Assembly: GCA_964528675.1 (NCBI GenBank)
Contig: CAZGTU010000011.1
Location: 20,592 to 84,591, forward strand
Reading direction: 5' to 3'
Source: CAYRTD01 sp964528675
GTDB lineage: Bacteria > Bacteroidota > Bacteroidia > Bacteroidales > GCA-2748055
DNA length: 64,000 nt
Shown here: one piece after another, positions 52,801-61,281 of the stretch
Layout: every line of letters starts with the position of its first letter
Position numbering within the stretch: position 1 is the first letter of the stretch
Notes under the pieces: model-generated
What the model was told of the DNA's origin: nothing
The model's input: the letters and a program-made list of their open reading frames with translations, nothing else
The model's database searches: none
Made by a program: the position numbers and the translations under genes

Positions 52801-53200
52801 TGCTAAGCACACGTTCCATCAGGGCTTCAGGATAAGTTACCACGAAACTTGCAGCACGTCTTTCACTGAGTCTTTTCAGCACCTTTGTCCGTGTGATGAT
52901 ATTATCCTCATCTGTTTTCTTGTATTGGATGGAACGGGTATAGGATGAGGGGAAGAATAATGTTCTTTCATTTCCGTCGAGTGTGACCAGGTCATTAAAA
53001 AAATATGCAGCCTCTTCCTTGTCATTCAGGATAATAAGATGACTTCCTTTTAGTTCGGATATAAACTGATGAACATAAACTGCCGCGGATGAACCGCTTA
53101 AGCCTTTAAGATGAATCAATTTTCCCTTCCCATCATCTGAAAATATATCCGTTTTATTCTTTTTTGGGCTTTCCGCGTATTTCTGGAGGATTTTTTTCAT
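49844..53200 (-). CDS. mfd: Transcription-repair coupling factor Mfd
   Basis: A 1118-residue ATP-dependent translocase that removes stalled RNA polymerase and recruits UvrA. The start is set at MKKILQKYAESPKKNK (ATG at 53200); a 39-residue longer frame translates the heptamer tract upstream and is not real. The order is a UvrB-like module (1-340), the polymerase-binding domain beginning LKPGDYVVHIDHGIGVF near 440, and RecG-like helicase motifs. These are GDVGFGKTEVAIRAAF near 577, LLIIDEEQKFGV near 675 and LTATPIPRTLQFSLMGARD. QLRGRVGRS lies further on, and the D7 domain is at the C-terminus. Length is normal for the family. Confidence 0.96.
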   Translation of the reverse strand: MKKILQKYAESPKKNKTDIFSDDGKGKLIHLKGLSGSSAAVYVHQFISELKGSHLIILNDKEEAAYFFNDLVTLDGNERTLFFPSSYTRSIQYKKTDEDNIITRTKVLKRLSERRAASFVVTYPEALMERVLSRNELENNSFIIKTGENISRDFLDELLQEYNFELVDFVYEPGQYAIRGSIIDIFSFSSTLPFRVDFFGDEVESIRSFDIESQLSVEKLKRMTLVPNIQWEKERGKKRVSFFEYLPKGTRIWADNFEMVFSRIDEIYEKTEIEDPEKALVKSEVIVDSGRLKKDLYPLVKTEFGGPFSSPADHELEFHTGPQPVFNRNFELLAEELVNRKAENYQVYILSESEGQITRLKDIFAEVKPEAEFDFCLQTLHKGFTDHELKLCLYTDHQIFERYHKYKLKDRYNRKESLSMRELTDLKPGDYVVHIDHGIGVFGGLETIEKNGKKQESVRLIYKDKDVLFVSIHALHRISKYKGKDDSVPRIYKLGSGAWQKLKNNTKKKVKDIAAELIKLYAVRKQQKGFSFAADTYLQRELEASFIYEDTPDQLKATEAVKDGMEADFPMDRLVCGDVGFGKTEVAIRAAFKAVTDSKQVAVLVPTTILALQHYNTFRERLKGFPCNIGYISRLRSYKDQKETLKKLKEGKIDIIIGTHKLVGKEVEFKDLGLLIIDEEQKFGVSVKEKLRQIKVNVDTLTLTATPIPRTLQFSLMGARDLSIINTPPPNRHPIITELHSFNESIIKEAIEYEVARGGQVFFIHNRVQNITEVEAVVNRNCKGVRTVIAHGQMEGKKLENIMLDFIQGYYDVLIATTIIESGLDIPNANTMIINNAHHFGLSDLHQLRGRVGRSNRKAFCYLLAPPLHLNTPEARRRLKAIEEYSELGSGFNIAMQDLDIRGAGDLLGAEQSGFISDVGYETYQRILDEAVHELKDNEFRHIFEDEEENGKKKETEKEKKKARYYAQDCQVDTDLEILIPENYINNITERMRLYRELDNAKEEQELAAFREKLTDRFGPIPGETEELIRAVQLRWLAMQAGIEKIMIKNNTMVMFFISDPESSFYRSEVFSKVLAFVQQRSRKVKMKENNERLSLTVREVATISRAIEVLNGVLEGR

Positions 53201-53237
53201 TTCGGGCACAAAAGTAAGAAAAAAAAGGGAGGGGAGA

Positions 53238-53285
53238 ATGGACGATGGATTATAGACCATGGACGATGGACTGAAACCATAAACC
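53238..53285 (-). repeat. Tandem heptamer tract before mfd
   Basis: Plus-strand units are ATGGACG, ATGGATT, ATAGACC, ATGGACG and ATGGACT, then GAAACC and ATAAACC: a 7-bp period with one 6-bp unit. The rest of the spacer (53286-53378) has a further palindromic CCTGCC/GGCAGG segment. I see no promoter with confidence in it. Confidence 0.8.
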
Positions 53286-53378
53286 ATACCTGCCCTCCAA
53301 CGCGAAGGCCAGGGCAATGGCAGGAGGTAACCCTCCAGGCTCTGACCTTAAACTTATTCCGGCCCCTATCCTTCCTAC

Positions 53379-54392
53379 TCACCCAAACCTTCTGATAAAC
53401 CCTTCAACCTCCATCACCATATTTTTTGATCCGGTGAAAAGGGGAACCCGTTGGTGAATGGTTCGGGGTATGATGTCAAGAATACGGTTTCCATCACCGT
53501 CTGTGGCTAATCCACCGGCCTGTTCAGCTAAAAATGCGATGGGGTTTGCTTCATAGAGAAGCCTTAGTTTTCCTCCGGGTTGCTTGGCTGTGGAAGGATA
53601 CATGTAAATTCCACCCTTGATCAGGTTACGATGAAAATCTGATACCAGGGATCCGATATACCTTGAAGATATTGCTTTTCGGCCGTTTTTTCCTTTACAT
53701 TTATCCAGATATTTTCGGATACCCGGAGAAAACTGCTCATAATAACCTTCATTGATGGAATAAATTTTTCCGTTCTCAGGGGTGATCATTTTGTAATGTG
53801 AGAGGCAATATTCACCAAATGAAGGGTCCAGTGTAAACCCTGTAACTCCCAGACCGGTAGTATATACCAGCATTGTGGAGGATCCGTATATGACATACCC
53901 TGCAGCTACCTGTTTGTTTCCCGGTTGTAGAAGATCATTTTCATCAGGCATGCTGCCCTGCTCTGTGAGCCTTCGGTAGATTGAAAAAATGGTGCCGATG
54001 GAAACATTTACATCGATATTGGATGATCCATCTAATGGGTCAATGCATACCACATATTTTCCATCCTCTGCAATGGATTTATTGAAAGTAATGATATCAT
54101 GATTCTCCTCTGATGCAATGGCGCATACTTCACCGCTGGAAGACAATATCTTAATGAACCGCTGATTGGCGTATTCGTCCAGCTTCATAACATCCTCTCC
54201 CTGGATATTGCTTTTTCCTGCTTTCCCCAGAACATCTGCCAGTCCAGCTGCATTTACTTCCCTGTTCACCATTTTGGATGCTACGCCAATATGATTTAAT
54301 AACCTTGTCAGGTCTCCTTTCGCATAAGGGAAAGCCGTTTGTTGTTCGGAAATGAATTCGCTTAGGGTAGGGGGTTGATAGTTTTTTGCCAT
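53379..54392 (-). CDS. fbp: Class I fructose-1,6-bisphosphatase
   Basis: A 337-residue cytoplasmic gluconeogenic phosphatase. The metal-binding motif is CIDPLDGSSNIDVNVSIGT near residue 118, following CAIASEENHD. The substrate site includes LRLLYEANPIAFLAEQAGG. KNYQPPTLSEFISEQQTAFP at the start and normal length identify the class I form (E. coli Fbp type) rather than the firmicute class III type. It is divergent from the aspartate kinase gene across 93 bp. Confidence 0.97.
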   Translation of the reverse strand: MAKNYQPPTLSEFISEQQTAFPYAKGDLTRLLNHIGVASKMVNREVNAAGLADVLGKAGKSNIQGEDVMKLDEYANQRFIKILSSSGEVCAIASEENHDIITFNKSIAEDGKYVVCIDPLDGSSNIDVNVSIGTIFSIYRRLTEQGSMPDENDLLQPGNKQVAAGYVIYGSSTMLVYTTGLGVTGFTLDPSFGEYCLSHYKMITPENGKIYSINEGYYEQFSPGIRKYLDKCKGKNGRKAISSRYIGSLVSDFHRNLIKGGIYMYPSTAKQPGGKLRLLYEANPIAFLAEQAGGLATDGDGNRILDIIPRTIHQRVPLFTGSKNMVMEVEGFIRRFG

Positions 54393-54422
54393 AATATTTA
54401 TAATTTTGAGCGATAGTGATAT

Positions 54423-54430
54423 TATGTTTG
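54423..54430 (+). promoter_or_regulatory. Candidate -7 promoter element of the first aspartate kinase gene
   Basis: TATGTTTG matches TAnnTTTG exactly, 55 bp before the ATG at 54486. A TTTTG lies only 14 bases upstream, too close for the usual -33 position. Confidence 0.3.
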
Positions 54431-54485
54431 GAGAAAATTCATGATTTTAATTACACTATAATTTCATTTTTATAAAAAACAGATC

Positions 54486-55748
54486 ATGCTCGTATTCAAA
54501 TTCGGTGGTGCATCGGTGAAAAATGCAGCCGCTGTTCGGAACATCGCTGAGATTTTAAGGAAATATAAAAAAAATATCGTTGTTGTGCTTTCGGCGATGG
54601 GGAAAACTACAAATGCTTTGGAGCAGATTACGGATAATTATGTGAATGGGAAAGAAACTGAGCTTGAAAAGAACTTTGAAAATTTGCGGGCATACCATTA
54701 TTATATAATCAAAGGTTTGTTTGAGGATGAAAAGCATCCGGTTTATGATAAGGTGAAAGAAATCTTTGCCATCATGAGGGCGAAGTTGGAACAGCCTCCT
54801 ACACTTGACTATGATTATGATTATGATCAGATTGTATGCAATGGTGAATTGCTTTCCACCATAATTGTTTCAGCATATTTAAATGAAGCGGGTATCAAAA
54901 CCGAATGGATGGATATTCGGCAGTATCTGAAAACGGATAAAAGATACAGAGAGGCTGAAGTGGACTGGGAACTAACGGAGCAACTGGTTAAAAAGAATTT
55001 TCGGTTTAACAGCAATCATCTTTTTCTTACACAGGGATTTCTCGGCGGAACCCGAAATAATCTTTCAACTACCCTGGGAAGGGAGGGTTCGGATTATACA
55101 GCTGCCATACTTGCTTATGTTCTGGATGCGGAAAAGGTTATTATCTGGAAGGACGTTTCTGGGGTGTTGAATGCCGATCCGAAATGGTTTGATGAAACAG
55201 TGCTGCTTGAGCATCTTTCCTACCATGATGCTATCGAATTAGCTTATTACGGAGCAAGTGTTATTCATCCCAAGACCATACAGCCCCTTAAGAAAAAATC
55301 CATACCCCTTCATGTTAAATCATTTGTTGATCCTGAACTTAACGGAACCCTGGTGGGGATAGAGGATTATGAAAAGCTCATTCCTTCATTTATCTTTAAA
55401 ATGAACCAGGTTCTGATACACATTTCAGCACGTGATTTTTCTTTTATTACAGAGGATTCTCTCAGTGTTATCATTGCTGCTTTTGCCAATAATGGCCTAA
55501 AAATCAACCTCATGCAAAACACGGCCATTTCATTCCAGGTTTGTGTGAACCAGGATAAAAACCGCTTAAACCGGGTTATTTCAGATCTGGAAGAAATGTT
55601 TAACATAGATACAGAAGATGGACTGGAGCTTGTCACCATCAGATATTATGATCAGGCTACCATTGACCGTGTCACAGTGAATAAAGAAATCATACTGGAA
55701 CAACACAACCGGACTGTAGCCCAGATGGTAATGAGAGACATGTTATAG
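54486..55748 (+). CDS. Aspartate kinase (monofunctional, short type)
   Basis: A 420-residue enzyme phosphorylating aspartate, the entry to the lysine, threonine, methionine and diaminopimelate pathways. The nucleotide loop is MLVFKFGGASVKNAAAV, and TLGREGSDYTAAILAYVL and IIWKDVSGVLNADPKWF are catalytic-domain blocks. The C-terminal part (about 300-400) holds ACT domains: HISARDFSFITEDSLSVII, then INLMQNTAISFQVCVNQD. No homoserine dehydrogenase is fused. It is followed after 12 bp by the GT39 gene. The second aspartate kinase in the window is of a clearly different subtype. Confidence 0.93.
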   Translation: MLVFKFGGASVKNAAAVRNIAEILRKYKKNIVVVLSAMGKTTNALEQITDNYVNGKETELEKNFENLRAYHYYIIKGLFEDEKHPVYDKVKEIFAIMRAKLEQPPTLDYDYDYDQIVCNGELLSTIIVSAYLNEAGIKTEWMDIRQYLKTDKRYREAEVDWELTEQLVKKNFRFNSNHLFLTQGFLGGTRNNLSTTLGREGSDYTAAILAYVLDAEKVIIWKDVSGVLNADPKWFDETVLLEHLSYHDAIELAYYGASVIHPKTIQPLKKKSIPLHVKSFVDPELNGTLVGIEDYEKLIPSFIFKMNQVLIHISARDFSFITEDSLSVIIAAFANNGLKINLMQNTAISFQVCVNQDKNRLNRVISDLEEMFNIDTEDGLELVTIRYYDQATIDRVTVNKEIILEQHNRTVAQMVMRDML

Positions 55749-55760
55749 ACTCCCGTATAA

Positions 55761-57149
55761 ATGAAAATTCAAAACTATATTATTCTCCTTCTTCTTTTAA
55801 TCGGAACCCTTTTAGAGGTATGGAAAATCGGACAACAGCCAGTTGAACAATGGGATGAAGCAAGAAGAGGCATAAATGCTGTGAGTATGATGAAGAGCGG
55901 AGATTATTTCAATTATCATTTCCTGGATGAGCCGGATAATTTTAATACCAAGCCTCCATTAACCGTTTGGCTCATCATTCTCAATTTTGAAATTTTCGGG
56001 ATCTCTAATTTTGCCTTGCGTTTTCATTCTTTGCTCGCTATTGTATTTTTCTTTTTTTTCATGTCCCGGTTGATTCTTTTATATAAGGGCAGAATGTTTC
56101 TTATCCTGTTTCTCGGTATAATTATCTCGGTAAACGGGATTATTGGTTTTCATGTAGGGCGGACAGGAGATACAGACAGCCTCTTACTATTGTTTCTGAC
56201 AGGGTTTTTATACTATTTCCTGAGATACTGGGATTTCCGGAAAAACAATGCCATTTATTGGGCTGCCATATTTCTCGGATTGGCATTCTATGCAAAATCT
56301 GTTGCGATTTTTCTTATGCTTCCTGCTGTTTTTGGCTATATGCTGATATATCCGGATAGGGATAAAATACTGAATAGGAAACTTATCCTCGCCGGAGGAA
56401 TATTTCTAATAATGATCGGGGGACTTGGTTTTTTGCCGGCTATACTGAATTCATCTGTCAATGAAAGTTCTTCTCTTTTCAAGAACATTTTCAGTGTTGA
56501 TCTTTTTCGCCGCTTTGCTGATGATTCCTTTGAAGCGGGATATGATCCCTTTTACATCTTTCATGTTCTGGATATGAATTTCAGTGTGTGGAATTATGTG
56601 TTATACACAGGAGGCATTTGTGGGATCTACCGGTTGATTAAATCTGAGAAATTAAGGCAATTGAAAGGGAATAAACTTTTTCTGCTATCACTCTTAATAT
56701 GTTTGAGTTACGCTATACTTTTAACTGCCAGTATGAATAAACACAGATGGTACATTGCTCCTGCCATCCCCTTTTTTGCCATAATGACGGTTCAATTTCT
56801 AATTCAATTTAAAGAAAAGCTCTGGTTTAAAATTGCTTTTTTTCTCCTGGCAGGGATCCTTGCAGGATTAAAATTCCACGATTACAATAATCCTGACACC
56901 GGCGTAAGCAACTTTTTTGATGAACACAAGATCGATATCTCCCGGGCTGAAAAAGTATATGTCCATAAAGCCGTGCCTCAGCATTTGACCTGGGAACTGA
57001 TAAAATTCAATTATGAAGATGCGAGGATTTCAGAAAATATTCCTACTGATGTTCAATCTTATGTTTATTTCGGCCCTTTGACGAAAAAGAATAACCCAAA
57101 TGTCACAGACAGGCTTCAGGATCATCAGCTTGTAATTAAGCAAAAATAG
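55761..57149 (+). CDS. GT39/ArnT-like integral membrane glycosyltransferase
   Basis: A 462-residue protein with about ten membrane helices and the layout of polyprenyl-phosphate sugar transferases. The first periplasmic loop has the acidic motif QWDEARRGINA near residue 35 and NTKPPLTVWLIILNFEIFG near 63, both diagnostic for the GT39/ArnT/PMT superfamily. GRTGDTDSLLLLFLTGFL follows, and NKHRWYIAPAIPFFA lies near 335. The target (lipid A, protein or glycan) cannot be told. A polyprenol-phosphate mannose synthase at 60347 could supply its donor. Convergent with the second aspartate kinase (10 bp). Confidence 0.88.
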   Translation: MKIQNYIILLLLLIGTLLEVWKIGQQPVEQWDEARRGINAVSMMKSGDYFNYHFLDEPDNFNTKPPLTVWLIILNFEIFGISNFALRFHSLLAIVFFFFFMSRLILLYKGRMFLILFLGIIISVNGIIGFHVGRTGDTDSLLLLFLTGFLYYFLRYWDFRKNNAIYWAAIFLGLAFYAKSVAIFLMLPAVFGYMLIYPDRDKILNRKLILAGGIFLIMIGGLGFLPAILNSSVNESSSLFKNIFSVDLFRRFADDSFEAGYDPFYIFHVLDMNFSVWNYVLYTGGICGIYRLIKSEKLRQLKGNKLFLLSLLICLSYAILLTASMNKHRWYIAPAIPFFAIMTVQFLIQFKEKLWFKIAFFLLAGILAGLKFHDYNNPDTGVSNFFDEHKIDISRAEKVYVHKAVPQHLTWELIKFNYEDARISENIPTDVQSYVYFGPLTKKNNPNVTDRLQDHQLVIKQK

Positions 57150-57159
57150 ATCTTATTGT

Positions 57160-58545
57160 TCACTCCCTGTAGCATAAAGCATCATTCAAAGCAATTACGG
57201 CATCCTCATAACTTTCACGCTGAATGACAAACTGAATATTCACCTGCATGAGTGAAAGGGACAGAGCAGAAATGTTAATGTTTTTCTCAGCCATGGCCGA
57301 GGTGGCTTTTGCAACGATTCCGGGGCGGGCAACATTGGTACCCAGGGCACAAACGAGAGCACATTTCTGGGTGGTTACCTGGAAGTATTTCTCTTTTAAC
57401 TCATTTATAAGGGTCTCTGTGAGATCCTTCTCCCAGATCACCTGGGTTATGCTGTTTGCATTTGTGGATTTTAGGATATAACTGATATTGTTGCTCTCAA
57501 ACATCGTCATTATCCCCCTGTCAAATCCTACACTGCCTACCATAAGAGGATCGTGGACTTCAATGGCCACCACCTTGTCGGTTCCGGTAATGATCTCAAC
57601 CCGGGGGGCTTTTTCTCGATAGTCTCTTGATATGAGGGTTCCGGGATGATCAGGTTCAAAGGTGTTTTTCACCCTGATGTTAATGCCGGCCAGTTCCAGC
57701 GGTTTGGAGGCTTTTGGATGAATGGCTTCCATACCCACATCGGCAAGCTGATCGGCTACATTGTAATTGGTATGTCCAACAGGAATGGATTTCTCTATCC
57801 CAACAAGGTTTGGGTCGGCACTGGAAAGATGAAATTCCTTATGTATAACAGCTTCATCAGCTTTAACCGAAACTGCTATTTTTGAAAAGGTAACTTCAGA
57901 GTATCCCCGGTCAAATTCCCGCATTATCCCTTCTGTTCCTTTGGTATAGCCGGTAGCGACTGCTATGGTAGTCTTAAAATCAACCTTGCTTAGCTCTTTA
58001 TTGATCCGTTCATCTATAGTAAGGTATTCTGCATCGTCAAACCCGCACAGATCTACAAAATGAGCATTGATATTATTATTTTTAAGAATATTTACCGAAT
58101 TAAAAGCTGAATGAGCCTCCCCGATTGATGACAGTATTTCCCTTGCAGCCAGCAGAATATTGATCTTGTTCACATAACCGGTAGCAAGAACAGCCGCAAG
58201 GTTGTTTAAATAATTTTTTGCCTGCTCTATTCTTTCGCTTATAAATGCATCTGCTTCCTGTTGATTGAGGCCTGTATTTTCAAATTGCCTGTTAATTGAG
58301 ATCAGTTTATCAAGCAGTTCGTCAAGAGCTTTCTTAAAATCCTGGTTATTTTCAAATTTTGAGTATATGCCCTTCTCACCTGTCTTTTTATGCTCGAGCA
58401 GCCAGTTGGTAACATTATTGTATGCAGAAACCACGAATATTCTGTTATAAAGATCACTTCCGGTACGGTTTCCCTTTATGATATTCTTCAAAACATCATC
58501 AAACTTCGTCATTGATGTGCCGCCGATTTTTTCAACTGTAAGCAT
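57160..58545 (-). CDS. Aspartate kinase (long type, resembling ectoine-linked kinases)
   Basis: A 461-residue aspartokinase. The start MLTVEKIGGTSMTKFDDVL replaces the usual KFGGTSV loop with EKIGGTSM, which I associate with the kinase of ectoine clusters (Ask_Ect) and its relatives. The other blocks are VATGYTKGTEGIMREFDRGYSE, SSADPNLVGIEKSIPVGHTN and YNVADQLADVGMEAIHPKAS. ACT domains occupy about 315-455: VAIEVHDPLMVGSVGFDRGI and INISALSLSLMQVNIQFVI. No ectABC genes are present in this window. Different allosteric control from the first kinase is likely but not shown. A repeat-rich spacer lies upstream. Confidence 0.88.
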   Translation of the reverse strand: MLTVEKIGGTSMTKFDDVLKNIIKGNRTGSDLYNRIFVVSAYNNVTNWLLEHKKTGEKGIYSKFENNQDFKKALDELLDKLISINRQFENTGLNQQEADAFISERIEQAKNYLNNLAAVLATGYVNKINILLAAREILSSIGEAHSAFNSVNILKNNNINAHFVDLCGFDDAEYLTIDERINKELSKVDFKTTIAVATGYTKGTEGIMREFDRGYSEVTFSKIAVSVKADEAVIHKEFHLSSADPNLVGIEKSIPVGHTNYNVADQLADVGMEAIHPKASKPLELAGINIRVKNTFEPDHPGTLISRDYREKAPRVEIITGTDKVVAIEVHDPLMVGSVGFDRGIMTMFESNNISYILKSTNANSITQVIWEKDLTETLINELKEKYFQVTTQKCALVCALGTNVARPGIVAKATSAMAEKNINISALSLSLMQVNIQFVIQRESYEDAVIALNDALCYRE

Positions 58546-58982
58546 AAGCTGGAATTTTGATATTTATCAATTAGGCTGTAAAAATAATAAAATTTGAGGG
58601 AGGGGAAATGGGGTGGGAGAATGTGGTGGGATAATGAGGTAGGATAATGGGGTAGGATAATGGGGAAATGGGAATAAAGCCAATTATGGCAACCGGTCAT
58701 CGAAGTCGAGATGGGAGAATGGGGTTCACCTGCGCACAAGGCTTTGGTGAATATAAGAGGAGAATGAGGTGAGATAATGGATACAATGAATTATGGGTTG
58801 GTTTCAATGGTTAAGATAGAAAATTAATTGAAGGCATTGTAGAGACGTGATTTATCGCGTCTTTTCAAATGTTTCAGATGCAAATCTAAATGATGATACT
58901 ATATAGAGACGACCAATCCTGCCTGCAAGCCATAGCCCTTTATGAGATGCAATGTATGGTTACTGCTGAATTTCTTCGAAAT
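58546..58982. other. Spacer with 13-bp-period repeats and a REP-like palindrome
   Basis: A 437-bp spacer between the second aspartate kinase and pyrC. It holds a 13-bp tandem tract at 58608-58675 and two dispersed relatives near 58714 and 58761. A palindrome at 58843-58862 reads AGACGTGAT, TT, ATCGCGTCT. A half copy, TAGAGACGA, lies near 58902, and a perfect 9-bp hairpin (CTGAATTTC, TTC, GAAATTCAG) at 58966-58986 covers the pyrC stop. Open frames across it only translate repeats, so I call no gene. Confidence 0.7.
58608..58675 (+). repeat. Tandem tract with 13-bp units (7+6)
   Basis: Units are ATGGGGTGGGAGA, ATGTGGTGGGATA, ATGAGGTAGGATA and ATGGGGTAGGATA, followed by a longer variant ATGGGGAAATGGGAATA. 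Confidence 0.85.
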
Positions 58983-60344
58983 TCAGAGGTTTTTCCTCGC
59001 TCCCCCTCGCTCAAACTCCAGCCTCATCGCTACATCCTTCTCCAATACTTCTCCCTTATCATATACAATTTCACCATTCACAAATGTGGTATGAACAGAT
59101 GATTTGAAAACCTGCCCTTCAAAGGGTGACCAACCGCATTTGTAGAGGATGTTCGATTTATTTACCTGCCAGGACTTATCCGGATCAATCATTACAAGGT
59201 CGGCATAATAACCCTTTCTCAAAAAGCCTCTTTTTTCAATACTGAATAATTCTGCAGGCTTGTGGCACATTTTATCCACCAACTTTTCTATGCTGATTTT
59301 GCCCTGCTTCACAAATTCGATCATGGCCACAAGACTGTGCTGCACCATGGGTCCTCCGGAAGGGGCTTTGAAATAAGAATTATTTTTTTCTTCCAATGTA
59401 TGGGGGGCATGATCGGTGGCAATTACATCCAGTTTATCATTCAACATTCCCTCGAACAGACCTTTTCTGTCCTTTTCTCTTTTAATGGCAGGATTCCATT
59501 TGATAAGGGTGCCTTTTTCTGCATAATGGGAATCATTGAACCATAGATGATGCACACATACTTCTGCTGTGATCTTTTTTTCTGCCGAAGGGATATCATT
59601 GCGAAAAAGGCTCAATTCCTTTTCTGTTGAAACATGCAGAATATGGAGACGGGTACCGTATTTTTCTGCAAGGGAAACGGCAAGTGAGGATGAAAGATAA
59701 CAGGCTTCTTCACTTCTTATAACAGGATGGGCTGAGATCAGCACATTTTCCCCGTATTTCTTCCGGTACTCTTCAGAATTCTTACGTATGGTTTCTTCAT
59801 CCTCACAATGGGTGGCAATCAGCACAGGCGATTCTGAAAAAAAACCTTCCAGACTTTTTTTATCATCTACAAGCATATTCCCGGTTGAAGATCCCATGAA
59901 TATCTTTAGTCCGCATACTTCCGAAGGATTTATTTTTTTTATTTCAGCAAGATTATTATTGCTGGCTCCCATATAAAAGGAATAATTCACCAGCGATTTT
60001 TCTTTGGCCAGTGAATATTTTTTTTCCAGCTCATCAATTGTCAATGCCTGGGGAACGGTGTTGGGCATTTCCATATATGAAGTTACTCCACCGGCAGCTG
60101 CAGCTCGTGATTCTGTGTAAAGATCCCCCTTATGTGTCAACCCGGGTTCGCGAAAATGAACCTGATCGTCGATTATGCCGGGAAACAACCACAAACCGTT
60201 AGCATCTAGAATCTCTGTACTCTCTGGAACTTCAATCTTTTCAGCAGAGATTTCAGATATTTTATCATTTTCTATAAGAAGGTTTCCTTTAAATTTTTGA
60301 CCTTCATTAATGATATAAGCGTTTTTTATAAGATATTTTCCCAT
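58983..60344 (-). CDS. pyrC: Dihydroorotase (multifunctional-complex type)
   Basis: A 453-residue amidohydrolase closing carbamoyl-aspartate to dihydroorotate in pyrimidine synthesis. The zinc-ligand motif is PGIIDDQVHFREPGLTHKGD near residue 55. ATHCEDEETI, SAHPVIRSEEA and LHILHVSTEKE supply further ligands, and VIATDHAPHTLEEK carries the catalytic Asp near 312. Size and FREPG place it with the long (about 440 residue) form rather than the E. coli 348-residue form; allantoinase is a possible but less likely alternative. The mannosyltransferase stop is 2 bp from its start, so the two are one transcript. Confidence 0.92.
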   Translation of the reverse strand: MGKYLIKNAYIINEGQKFKGNLLIENDKISEISAEKIEVPESTEILDANGLWLFPGIIDDQVHFREPGLTHKGDLYTESRAAAAGGVTSYMEMPNTVPQALTIDELEKKYSLAKEKSLVNYSFYMGASNNNLAEIKKINPSEVCGLKIFMGSSTGNMLVDDKKSLEGFFSESPVLIATHCEDEETIRKNSEEYRKKYGENVLISAHPVIRSEEACYLSSSLAVSLAEKYGTRLHILHVSTEKELSLFRNDIPSAEKKITAEVCVHHLWFNDSHYAEKGTLIKWNPAIKREKDRKGLFEGMLNDKLDVIATDHAPHTLEEKNNSYFKAPSGGPMVQHSLVAMIEFVKQGKISIEKLVDKMCHKPAELFSIEKRGFLRKGYYADLVMIDPDKSWQVNKSNILYKCGWSPFEGQVFKSSVHTTFVNGEIVYDKGEVLEKDVAMRLEFERGGARKNL

Positions 60345-60346
60345 AA

Positions 60347-61081
60347 TCAGTTTCGTTCATATTTTCGGAAGAGGCTGGCAAGCTTTAATTTTATCACGCC
60401 CCATACTGCTTCATTTACAATACCTCCGCTCATTTTGGAACTTCCTTCACGACGGTCAGTAAAGATTATAGGTACTTCAACTATATTGAATCCAAATTTC
60501 CATGCTGTAAATTTCATCTCGATCTGGAAGGCATAACCCTTAAATTTTATTCTACTCAGATCTATGGTTTCCAGAACTTTACGTGTATAACATTTAAACC
60601 CGGCAGTGGAGTCATGGATCTTCATGCCCGTAATACTTCTTACATATACCGAAGCAAAATAAGAAATGAGAACTCTTCCCATGGGCCAGTTTACCACATT
60701 CACACCGGAAACATAGCGTGAACCGATGGCCAGATCGGCTCCTTTATTTTTACAGGCATCGTATAATCTCGGCAGATCGGCTGGATCATGACTGAAATCG
60801 GCATCCATTTCATATATATAGGTGTAATCATGTTCAAGAGCCCACTCAAATCCCCGTATATAAGCGGTGCCAAGACCTAATTTTCCTTTTCTCTCGATGA
60901 TATGCAGCCGGTCTTTATGTTCCTTTTGCTTGTTTTTTACAATGTCTGCCGTTCCGTCCGGAGATCCATCGTCGATGATGAGAATGTCAAAATCTCCCGG
61001 AAGGCCGAAAATAGTTTCTATGATCTTTCCAACATTCTCTTTTTCATTATATGTCGGTATGATTACGAGATTTTCCTTCAA
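60347..61081 (-). CDS. Polyprenol-phosphate mannosyltransferase (GT2, DPM1-like)
   Basis: A 244-residue cytoplasmic GT2 enzyme making polyprenyl-phosphate mannose or a similar lipid-linked sugar. Motifs are LVIIPTYNEKENVGKIIETI at the start, ILIIDDGSPDGTADIV near 36, YEMDADFSHDPADLPRL (metal-binding DAD) near 92, and IVEVPIIFTDRREGSSKMSG near 205. There is no C-terminal membrane anchor, which matches the short soluble DPM1 form. It precedes pyrC on the same strand. The product may feed the GT39 enzyme at 55761-57149. Confidence 0.92.
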   Translation of the reverse strand: MKENLVIIPTYNEKENVGKIIETIFGLPGDFDILIIDDGSPDGTADIVKNKQKEHKDRLHIIERKGKLGLGTAYIRGFEWALEHDYTYIYEMDADFSHDPADLPRLYDACKNKGADLAIGSRYVSGVNVVNWPMGRVLISYFASVYVRSITGMKIHDSTAGFKCYTRKVLETIDLSRIKFKGYAFQIEMKFTAWKFGFNIVEVPIIFTDRREGSSKMSGGIVNEAVWGVIKLKLASLFRKYERN

Positions 61082-61281
61082 AGCTAATGCAGTTAAATTT
61101 GTGATGCGAAGATAAGGTTTTTAGCTTAAAATGGGGTGGGGGGGATGGTTAAATTGTGTTAAGATTGAACCAATACGGCAGGAGGCAGAGAGGATTTCAT
61201 GGAATATATAAAATCCCGGTAATTCGAATATATTTTTAGCTTTGATGGTCTTATATTGATACTTATACTCATGATCTTTAA

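Noticed and set aside
53201..53317. Longer N-terminus for Mfd
   Set aside because: The additional 39 residues translate the heptamer tract; the family start is the MKKILQKYAES methionine.
58509..58739. Minus-strand gene upstream of the second aspartate kinase
   Set aside because: It is simply a translation of the 13-bp repeat tract (Pro, His and Tyr runs) and overlaps the true kinase start.
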